Shown here in pieces: positions 1 to 4,997 of a DNA stretch of 6,739 nucleotides. A program made the position numbers and the translations under genes. The notes beneath the pieces are model-generated. The model had not been told where the DNA came from. It ran no database searches and saw nothing but the letters and a program-made list of their open reading frames with translations. Position 1 is the first letter of the stretch. The number at the start of each line of letters is the position of its first letter. The stretch is from Betaproteobacteria bacterium (lineage in GTDB: Bacteria > Pseudomonadota > Gammaproteobacteria > Burkholderiales > SG8-39), in NCBI GenBank assembly GCA_016867955.1, contig VGIE01000128.1, positions 1 to 6,739 on the forward strand, in the 5' to 3' direction.

Positions 1-35
1 CCCGCGACGGGCGGTTCATGCCGCGGCCGCGCGCG

Positions 36-977
36 TCATGGCGCGCCCCGATCGTGCAGCACGCTGCCGGCGGCGCCATCGCGCTCGACCGGGGCGTAAC
101 CCGCCTCGACCAGTGTGCCGAGATCGAAGCGGAAGCCGCGCGCCACGGAAACCGCGGCTGCCCGCCGCGCCAACTCCGGGCCATCCATGGGGTCGATGCG
201 CGGCAGTCCCAGCACGATACGGCTGACATCGCCGTGCACGTCCACCACGTGAATGGCGGCGAACGCGGCGCGCAGCGTCGCCAGCATGTCGTCGTGCAGC
301 GGATTGGAGGCCCGGTTCCAGACGTTGCTCACCACCACGCTGTCGGGTCGCAGCGCTGCGCGCACGGCGCGCAGGAATTCCAGCGTCGCCAGGTGGCGCG
401 GCACGCTGTGGGCGCCAAACGCGTCCAGGATCACAAGGTCGTAGGCAGCCGGCGGCGAGCGCTCGATGAACTGCCGTCCGTCCCCCAGGTGCACGCGCAG
501 CCGAGCATCCGCAACCACGCCAAAATACCTGGCGGCCACTTCAATGACGTCGGGGTCGATCTCTACGACATCGATCATCGCCTCGGGAACCCGCGCGCGC
601 AGGAACATCGGAATGCTGCCACCGCCCAACCCGACGACGAGCACGCGCTGCGGTCGTGCAACCAGGGCGAGGCCCGCCATGGCTACCCGCGCGTAGGGCA
701 GTTCGAGATGTTCTGGGTCGCCCAGGCGCACGACGGACTGCCGCGTCCCGTCCATGGCAAACCGCAGAGTACGCAGCCCGCCCGGCGCTTCGCTGACGAT
801 GATGGCGCCGTGCCGGCCCGGTCGCTCGAGCAACAGCGTGTCGGCGGCACACGCGGCAAGCGCCGCAACCAGTGCAAGCGCGAGTCCACACCGCTTCGAT
901 CGACGCAGGTCGATTGCGGCTATGATCGGCGTCAGCAAACCGCCGGCCGCGCCGCGCCCCCGCCGCGCACCATTCAA
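36..977 (-). CDS. Spermidine-synthase-like Rossmann-fold protein with lipoprotein-type signal peptide
   Basis: The protein has the S-adenosyl-methionine-type fold of the spermidine synthase family. Counting from a TTG start at 977 (313 aa), the glycine-rich loop VVGLGGGS lies at about 114-121, the acidic ribose-binding strand VVEIDPDVIEVA at about 137-148, a GDGRQF segment at 165-170, and LDAFGAHSVPRHL at 184-196, typical of bacterial 'fused/orphan spermidine synthase' proteins. The second Asp of the catalytic DxxDP-like motif of true SpeE is not present (D185-A-F-G), so polyamine synthesis is doubtful. The N-terminus has a basic stretch (RRSKR), a hydrophobic core and a lipobox-like LAAC (Cys about 43), suggesting export and lipidation. 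The start is uncertain. TTG at 977 has GGGAG six bases upstream; TTG at 938 gives a shorter signal peptide; ATG at 1017 would overlap the divergent gene. Fold assignment is firm; function is unknown. Confidence 0.8.
   Translation of the reverse strand: MNGARRGRGAAGGLLTPIIAAIDLRRSKRCGLALALVAALAACAADTLLLERPGRHGAIIVSEAPGGLRTLRFAMDGTRQSVVRLGDPEHLELPYARVAMAGLALVARPQRVLVVGLGGGSIPMFLRARVPEAMIDVVEIDPDVIEVAARYFGVVADARLRVHLGDGRQFIERSPPAAYDLVILDAFGAHSVPRHLATLEFLRAVRAALRPDSVVVSNVWNRASNPLHDDMLATLRAAFAAIHVVDVHGDVSRIVLGLPRIDPMDGPELARRAAAVSVARGFRFDLGTLVEAGYAPVERDGAAGSVLHDRGAP
895..926 (+). promoter_or_regulatory. Weak candidate promoter for the split-barrel gene
   Basis: TATGAT at 921-926 matches five of six bases of a sigma-70 -10 box and lies about 63 bases upstream of the ATG at 989. 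The only TTG-like -35 candidate (TTCGAT, 895-900) sits 20 bases upstream, which is too far for a good promoter. The element would lie inside the 5' part of the divergent gene. It is a guess from consensus matching only. Confidence 0.2.
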
Positions 978-988
978 GAAGAGCTCCC

Positions 989-1456
989 ATGAAGATAAAA
1001 GGTCCATGGAATGCATCGCAGATCCGCTCCCACCTCGAGGCGTCGCTGATTCCTGCGCGGCTGGCGGTGCTGACGCCCTCCGGTTCGCCGCTGGTACTGT
1101 CGCTGTGGTTCCTGCCACGCGACGGCGCCATCTGGTGCGCCTGCAACAAGCGGGCGCGCGTCATCGATCTGCTGCGCGAGGATCCGCGCTGCGGCTTCGA
1201 AGTCGCATCGGAGATCCCGCCCTATCGCGGCGTGCGCGGACAGGGCCAGGCCTGGCTCGATGCGCCGGAAGGCCCCGCGGTCCTGGAACAACTGCTTGCG
1301 CGCTACCGCATTGCGGCCGGCAGCCGCCTTGCCGGGATGCTGCGCAGCGAATCGGCGAACGAGGTCGCCATCCGCATTGTTCCGGACTGGATGACCAGCT
1401 GGGATTTCAGCGCGCGCATGCGCGACGCGTTCAGCCCCCAAGGCCGGGGAGACTGA
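989..1456 (+). CDS. FMN-binding split-barrel (pyridoxamine 5'-phosphate oxidase-like) protein
   Basis: A 155-aa cytoplasmic protein with the layout of the small PNPOx-like flavin split-barrel family. A helix (residues about 8-18) leads into PARLAVLTPSGSPLVLSLWF (22-41), then a strand with IWCACNKRARVIDLLREDPR (48-67), a GFEVASEIPPYRGVRGQG segment (69-86), and a C-terminal helix followed by VAIRIVPDWMTSWDFS (126-141). In this family these elements bind FMN, F420 or haem at a dimer interface; the ligand and substrate here cannot be told. The ATG is preceded by AAGAAGAG with five bases of spacing, a good ribosome-binding site. The gene diverges head-to-head from the spermidine-synthase-like gene with almost no intergenic space. 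Its stop faces the stop of the amidohydrolase gene, 58 bases away. It is probably an oxidoreductase or flavin-binding accessory protein; no partner is evident. Confidence 0.85.
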   Translation: MKIKGPWNASQIRSHLEASLIPARLAVLTPSGSPLVLSLWFLPRDGAIWCACNKRARVIDLLREDPRCGFEVASEIPPYRGVRGQGQAWLDAPEGPAVLEQLLARYRIAAGSRLAGMLRSESANEVAIRIVPDWMTSWDFSARMRDAFSPQGRGD

Positions 1457-1476
1457 CCGCCGCGCCGTCGACTGCA

Positions 1477-1509
1477 CCCGGCGGGCCGGGCCCGGCGCCC
1501 CGACCGGGG
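1477..1509. terminator. GC-rich hairpin cluster between convergent genes
   Basis: The 58-base gap between two convergent stops holds several small GC-only inverted repeats. These include a perfect 12-bp palindrome GCCGGGCCCGGC at 1485-1496, CCCGG/CCGGG at 1477-1490, and CCCC/GGGG at 1498-1509. There is no U tract on either strand, so this is not a canonical intrinsic terminator. Its position suggests it may still slow or end transcription from both sides. Confidence 0.25.
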
Positions 1510-1514
1510 GACCA

Positions 1515-2849
1515 TCATAGGAGATCGCGCGACAGGATCCTGCCATAGGCGTTCACTCGCCAGCCGGAAATGGGCTTGCGTAAGGGGTCCGGCGTGACGA
1601 GGTCCACGCTGCGCCCGCCGGTCAGCACGAACTTCAGTTTGGACTTGTCACCGAGGATGGTGACGTCCTTCGACGGGTCGCCTGCGATGCCGATGATGTC
1701 GGCGAACCTGCCTGCCGCAATCTCGCCCACCTTGCCCTCGAGGCACAACGCGCGCGCACCTTCCAGCGTTCCGCAGCGGATGGCCTGCAGCGGCGTCAGA
1801 CCAAGGTCGCGCACGAACACCTCGAGCTCGCGGTAATGCCAGGCGCCGTAGGGCGTGACGGAGAAACCGGACTCGGTACCGCACAGCATCGGCACGCCGG
1901 CGTCGTAGGCGCGGCGGTACATGCCGGCGCTGTCGGCAATCTCCCGGCGGAAGATGTCCTGCAGCACCGGGTCGGCGCCGATGCGGTCACCGTAGTCGAG
2001 CAGATTGGCCTGGAAGGTCAGCGTCGGCGCGATGGCCACCTTGCGCTTGACCACTTCCTCCAGCGCGCGCTCGTCCATGAAGGTGGCGTGCAGGATCAGG
2101 TTGCAGCCCGCGCGCGCCGCGTCGTAGGTCGAATCCGGGCCGCGGCAATGTGCCACCACGGGGATGTCCAGCGCATTCGCCGTTTCCACCACCAGCCTGA
2201 TCTCGTCGTACGTCCATACTTGCAGCTCGCCGCGGCGCTTCTGGCGCGGAATGAGCCCGGTGACGTGCAGCTTGATCCAGTCAACGCCCATCTTGATCTG
2301 CCGGCGCACCTCGGTGACGATCTCGTGGTTGTTGCGCAGCACCTTGCCGTAGCCGATGGTGCCCTCGTCGGGCACCAGCCGCCCGGCCGTACCGCCCACC
2401 GAGGTGAACAGCGAATATGCGCCGGTGGCCATGCGCGGCCCCTCGACCACGCCCGCCTCGATGGCATCGCGCAGGTCGATGCCCATTTCCCACAGCGAGT
2501 CGGCGTCGAACATGCCGGTCACGCCGGCGCGCAGCACCTTGCGCGCATTGACCGCCGCAACCATGGCGGTCAGCCCCGGGCGGCGATGGAAGAACAGCTC
2601 GTCGTTGGAGGAAACCTCGTCGAAGGTGATGTGACAATGCGAATCGATCAGGCCGGGCATCACGGTGAGGCCGGTGGCGTCGATCTTCTCGACGCCGGCC
2701 GCTTGTCTGGTTAGACCGGCGGCCTGCTGGTCGGCATCGGCGCCGACGGCGAGGATCTTGTCGTCGCAGACGAGCACCGAGCCCGGCTTCGCCGGCGAAC
2801 CGGTGCCGTCGATGATGGATCCGCCGCTGATGAGGATGTGTCTTGGCAT
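1515..2849 (-). CDS. Metal-dependent amidohydrolase (imidazolonepropionase / Xaa-Arg dipeptidase-like, Amidohydro_1)
   Basis: A full-length 444-aa TIM-barrel amidohydrolase. An N-terminal beta-sandwich half (ISGGSIIDGTGSPAKPGSVL, 7-26) leads to the metal motif VMPGLIDSHCHITFD (63-77; His71 and His73). Further ligands fit the binuclear subtype: Lys193 in DWIKLHVTG (candidate carbamylated lysine), His234 in VVAHCRG and His254 in LILHATF. The C-terminal half closes the sandwich with GKVGEIAAGRFADIIGIAGD (372-391). The family normally has an Asp after the last strand (GTDxG); here it is GTESG with Glu326. Such enzymes hydrolyse cyclic amides, dipeptides or related C-N bonds. The substrate here is not predictable, and no signal peptide is seen, so it should be cytoplasmic. 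GGAGG six bases before the ATG fixes the start. It follows a second amidohydrolase 125 bases upstream on the same strand, probably co-transcribed. Confidence 0.9.
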   Translation of the reverse strand: MPRHILISGGSIIDGTGSPAKPGSVLVCDDKILAVGADADQQAAGLTRQAAGVEKIDATGLTVMPGLIDSHCHITFDEVSSNDELFFHRRPGLTAMVAAVNARKVLRAGVTGMFDADSLWEMGIDLRDAIEAGVVEGPRMATGAYSLFTSVGGTAGRLVPDEGTIGYGKVLRNNHEIVTEVRRQIKMGVDWIKLHVTGLIPRQKRRGELQVWTYDEIRLVVETANALDIPVVAHCRGPDSTYDAARAGCNLILHATFMDERALEEVVKRKVAIAPTLTFQANLLDYGDRIGADPVLQDIFRREIADSAGMYRRAYDAGVPMLCGTESGFSVTPYGAWHYRELEVFVRDLGLTPLQAIRCGTLEGARALCLEGKVGEIAAGRFADIIGIAGDPSKDVTILGDKSKLKFVLTGGRSVDLVTPDPLRKPISGWRVNAYGRILSRDLL

Positions 2850-2855
2850 GGTTGC

Positions 2856-2860
2856 CCTCC
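2856..2860 (-). promoter_or_regulatory. Strong ribosome-binding site for the 444-aa amidohydrolase
   Basis: On the minus strand GGAGG stands six bases before the ATG at 2849, an ideal Shine-Dalgarno spacing. It supports independent, efficient initiation for the downstream gene of the pair. Confidence 0.75.
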
Positions 2861-2892
2861 AGTATGAAATCTCGCTCTATGCGGGAGGAGGG

Positions 2893-2919
2893 ACTGCCGC
2901 CGCCGTTGCTGCCGGCAGT
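2893..2919 (-). repeat. Intercistronic inverted repeat between the two amidohydrolase genes
   Basis: ACTGCCG (2893-2899) and CGGCAGT (2913-2919) are perfect complements separated by 13 bases, able to form a 7-bp stem in the transcript between the two amidohydrolase genes. No U tract follows on the minus strand, so a processing or stability hairpin is more likely than a terminator. In DNA this GC-rich it may also be chance. Confidence 0.3.
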
Positions 2920-2974
2920 GGTACTGCGCCCCGCCCCTGTCTCCGCGCGCTCCCTGAACGAGTCCGGTTCCCGG

Positions 2975-3982
2975 TTACTTCCGCTTGCCGGCGCGCAGCA
3001 GCCGGCGCGCGTTGTCGGCCATCTCCTTCGCCTGCGGCGAGGGCTCGATGTGCGCCGGCTGGTCCCAGCCGGCGAAATTGGTGCCGAACACCAGCCGGTC
3101 CTTGCCGACGATGTCGGTGAGCATCTTGAGCGCGCGCGGGTCATGCACATGCGCGTCGTACCAGAAGCGCTTGAGGATCTCCTCGAAGGCGCCGTCCTTC
3201 TTCGTCCAGGCCGGCGCCCACGGACGCATCATACCGGCCTGGCCGAGGCGGCCTGCCAGGTAGGCCACCGCGCCGCCGCCATGGCTGATGCAGATGTCGA
3301 GTCTCGGATGGCGCTCCAGAACGCCACCGAAGATGATGCGCGCAACGGCAAGCGTCTCTGAGGCCGCAAAACCCACCGCGAGGTCGAGGTCGAAGCCCTT
3401 CAGATTGGGATCGCCCGGCGGACCGTCCAGACCGGCAACACTGGGGTGAATGAACAGCGGCACGTCGAGCTTGACGCAGGCCGCATACAGCGGATCGAAG
3501 TCGGGACTCTCCACGCGCCGCGGGCTGTCGGCGCCGATGTAGGGGCCCCACAGGCCCAAGTCCGTCACCGAGCGGTGCAGCTCTTCGACTGCCGCGCCCG
3601 GGTCCTGGATGGGCAGCGCACAGAATCCGGCCAGGCGGTCCGGGTAGCGCTTCACCAGGGCTGCCAGCGCGTCGTTGTGCTTCGCGCAGAAGGCAACGGC
3701 CTCCTTCGCGTCGATGAAATGAAAGTACGTGAGGGGGTTCGGCGACAGCACCTGGAAATCGATGCCGGCCTCGTCCATGCGCTTGATGCGCAGGTCCACG
3801 TCCATGAAAGGGCTGCCCTTGTACTTCACCCCGAGCAGCTTGTAGTCACCGACGCGGAACCACGGCTTGCCCTCGGCATCCATGCCCATCTCGGGGCCGA
3901 ATCGGCCGGCTGCGCCCATGGTATCGGCCAGCACCGCGTGCGCGTGGATGTCAATCGTGCTTGCCGTTGCTATTCCCGCCAT
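2975..3982 (-). CDS. Amidohydrolase family 2 protein (ACMSD-like decarboxylase/hydrolase)
   Basis: A 335-aa protein of the aminocarboxymuconate-semialdehyde decarboxylase (Amidohydro_2) family. Visible are HxH in IDIHAHAV (His13, His15), the conserved LSPNPLTYFH region (79-88), GFCALPIQDP (119-128), FIHPS (His179), CISHGGG (His234) and LVFGTNFAGWD (297-307), then the usual ending NARRLL. Spacing agrees with the ACMSD metal and catalytic residues recalled as His9, His11, His177, His228 and Asp294, except that the last position is Asn302. The family decarboxylates or hydrolyses aromatic-ring-derived acids through a single divalent metal; the substrate here is unknown. The ATG at 3982 was chosen because GAGGAGG lies seven bases upstream and the HxH motif then sits near the N-terminus as usual. 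The open frame extends 45 codons further up without family similarity. It is first of a tandem pair with the 444-aa amidohydrolase. Confidence 0.9.
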   Translation of the reverse strand: MAGIATASTIDIHAHAVLADTMGAAGRFGPEMGMDAEGKPWFRVGDYKLLGVKYKGSPFMDVDLRIKRMDEAGIDFQVLSPNPLTYFHFIDAKEAVAFCAKHNDALAALVKRYPDRLAGFCALPIQDPGAAVEELHRSVTDLGLWGPYIGADSPRRVESPDFDPLYAACVKLDVPLFIHPSVAGLDGPPGDPNLKGFDLDLAVGFAASETLAVARIIFGGVLERHPRLDICISHGGGAVAYLAGRLGQAGMMRPWAPAWTKKDGAFEEILKRFWYDAHVHDPRALKMLTDIVGKDRLVFGTNFAGWDQPAHIEPSPQAKEMADNARRLLRAGKRK

Positions 3983-3989
3983 TGCCCGT

Positions 3990-3996
3990 CCTCCTC
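3990..3996 (-). promoter_or_regulatory. Start-deciding ribosome-binding site of the ACMSD-like gene
   Basis: GAGGAGG on the minus strand lies seven bases before the ATG at 3982. It excludes the upstream in-frame start at 4117 as the main initiation site. Confidence 0.75.
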
Positions 3997-4089
3997 GATT
4001 GGAAACATGGATATGCCGCGTCCCTGCGCGCGAGGGGTGCCGTCGTACTGTCCTGTGCGGGCGCTTGGTGCGATCGAGATGGCGGCTTC

Positions 4090-4102
4090 CCGGACTGTCC
4101 GG
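4090..4102. promoter_or_regulatory. Perfect operator-like inverted repeat CCGGAC-T-GTCCGG
   Basis: Two perfect 6-base arms around a single central base lie 108 bases upstream of the ACMSD-like gene start. They sit 15 bases downstream of a weak -10-like TACACT (minus strand, 4118-4123). A repressor bound here would block early elongation. No regulator gene is in the window to pair with it, so the operator role is inferred from symmetry and position only. Confidence 0.3.
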
Positions 4103-4117
4103 CGCACCGGGCTTCAA

Positions 4118-4146
4118 AGTGTACTACGAGTGCAGTGAATGCCGAA
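4118..4146 (-). promoter_or_regulatory. Weak candidate promoter for the amidohydrolase pair
   Basis: On the minus strand TACACT (4118-4123) matches four of six -10 positions. A poor -35 (TTCGGC, 4141-4146) stands 17 bases upstream. The 540-base gap before the amidohydrolase pair makes a promoter somewhere in this stretch likely, but this exact site is weakly supported. Confidence 0.2.
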
Positions 4147-4370
4147 CCCCGCGGCGCGAAGCCGAATACGGCGGCCCCCACGCTCCGGCATTGCATAGAC
4201 GGCGGCCGATGACGCTGCGGCGGACCGCCTGCGGGCGCACCGTTACCTGCTGTCGGCGCTGGAGCGCGACAAGCCTACGGTTGGCGCCATGCCGGCGGTG
4301 CGTCTGGGCGCGCGCACGCAACCCCCGGCCATGCTGAAGATACCGCTGTGTTCACAGGAACAAGAGGACA
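4125..4370. other. Non-coding or decayed stretch in the 540-base gap
   Basis: Between the ACMSD-like gene (start 3982) and the hot-dog gene (stop 4523) no large gene is supported. In this part, frames on both strands give only arginine-rich, low-complexity products typical of shadow translation. One plus-strand frame is open from just after a TAG at 4196-4198 to a TAA ending at 4403. Its first 30 codons read like protein (DRLRAHRYLLSALERDKPTV), but there is no ATG, GTG or TTG before a methionine at about 4289. That fits a gene remnant or a chance frame. No convincing RNA gene was seen. Confidence 0.35.
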
Positions 4371-4511
4371 GTGGCATGCCCCCCGGCAGGGGACGCCGCC
4401 GATAAGCGCCTGCGCAACGCCGCTGTCACCGGGGTCGCCCTGCTGCTCGTGCTAGCCTGGGCCGCAGTGGTTGCCGTGCTCCACCAGCAGAGAAACAATG
4501 ACCGGGCATGA
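4371..4511 (+). CDS. Putative small single-span membrane protein
   Basis: A GTG-started frame of 46 codons, too short for usual gene-calling cut-offs. It reads as a short polar N-terminus, a basic patch DKRLRN (about 11-16), a continuous hydrophobic helix VTGVALLLVLAWAAVVAVL (about 19-37), then a charged tail HQQRNNDRA. The inside-positive pattern predicts an N-in, C-out inner-membrane protein. AAGAGGA lies directly upstream, though the spacing to GTG is short (about two to three bases). About three quarters of codons end in G or C, in line with the neighbours. It converges on the hot-dog gene with 11 bases between stops and lies opposite to all larger genes nearby. I do not recognise a family. 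It could be a real small protein or a chance frame. Confidence 0.4.
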   Translation: MACPPAGDAADKRLRNAAVTGVALLLVLAWAAVVAVLHQQRNNDRA

Positions 4512-4522
4512 CTGGCAACCGT

Positions 4523-4987
4523 TCAGCGCCGGATCACGGTCCAGCGCTCGACGCGATTGAGATCGCCATGCTGGTTGCGGTATTCGGTCGCGGTCACGAT
4601 GAGCAGCATCGGTCCGTTCGCACCCTGCTTCTTGGTCAGGCTCTCGATGACGGTGGTCGCGGTAATGGTGTAGCCTGCGCGGATCGGCACGCCGAATTCG
4701 ACCCTGCAACCGGCCATGAGTCGCCGCTTCACCTTCACGGGAAGCTCGATCTCACCGGGCTTGCGACGCCGGCCGTCCTCGCCGATGACGCCGCCGTGAT
4801 GGAACGCCGGCAGGAACAGGGGCGGCGCCCGCAACACGCCATCCGCTTCGCGAATGATCAGCGTGTCTGCCAATGCCTCTTGATAGCGCAGGATGTCGTC
4901 CTCGCGGACCAGCGTGGTTTCGCAGTCCCACATCGGCTTGCCGATGAAGGCGAGAAGCTCCGGGGTCAGAAGCGACCCAGCGGTCAT
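4523..4987 (-). CDS. MaoC-like N-terminal (FAS1-like dehydratase) hot-dog domain protein
   Basis: A 154-aa single hot-dog protein resembling the N-terminal half of double-hot-dog dehydratases (the HTD2, mesaconyl-CoA hydratase and steroid MaoC families). It starts with LLTPELLAFIGKP (6-18), continues with a degenerate first helix (DILRYQEALADTL, 31-43) and APPLFLPAF (54-62). It then shows the characteristic later half: CRVEFGVPIRAGYTITATTV (94-113), GPMLLIVTATEYRNQHGDL (125-143) and ERWTVIRR at the end. In such enzymes this half lacks the catalytic Asp/His pair and shapes the acyl-CoA pocket for the catalytic half. No D-x-N-P-x-H motif is present here. It starts ten bases after the CoA-transferase stop, without a clear Shine-Dalgarno sequence, so it is probably translationally coupled. 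The catalytic partner is likely the protein encoded at 6200-6658. Confidence 0.85.
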   Translation of the reverse strand: MTAGSLLTPELLAFIGKPMWDCETTLVREDDILRYQEALADTLIIREADGVLRAPPLFLPAFHHGGVIGEDGRRRKPGEIELPVKVKRRLMAGCRVEFGVPIRAGYTITATTVIESLTKKQGANGPMLLIVTATEYRNQHGDLNRVERWTVIRR

Positions 4988-4997
4988 GGAGCAGGGT

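Noticed and set aside
1..19. Possible start of another minus-strand gene (ATG at 19, beginning MNRPSR)
   Set aside because: Only six codons are visible and there is no ribosome-binding site; it cannot be supported from the window.
18..992. Long plus-strand open frame opposite the spermidine-synthase-like gene
   Set aside because: It is rich in Arg, His and Gln with no recognisable motif and lies antisense to a clear family member; a third-position GC artefact.
1836..2714. 292-codon plus-strand frame opposite the 444-aa amidohydrolase
   Set aside because: It is the antisense shadow of a gene with intact metal motifs, and its translation shows no domain.
2281..3150. 289-codon minus-strand frame spanning the amidohydrolase junction
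   Set aside because: Its Arg-rich, low-complexity translation crosses two well-supported genes in another frame.
3983..4117. Upstream 45-codon extension of the ACMSD-like gene
   Set aside because: It has no family similarity and is basic in composition, and a much better ribosome-binding site precedes the ATG at 3982.
4469..4520. GGTTGCC/GGCAACC inverted repeat flanking the end of the small membrane-protein frame
   Set aside because: The arms are 38 bases apart and no U tract follows; a terminator is not supported.
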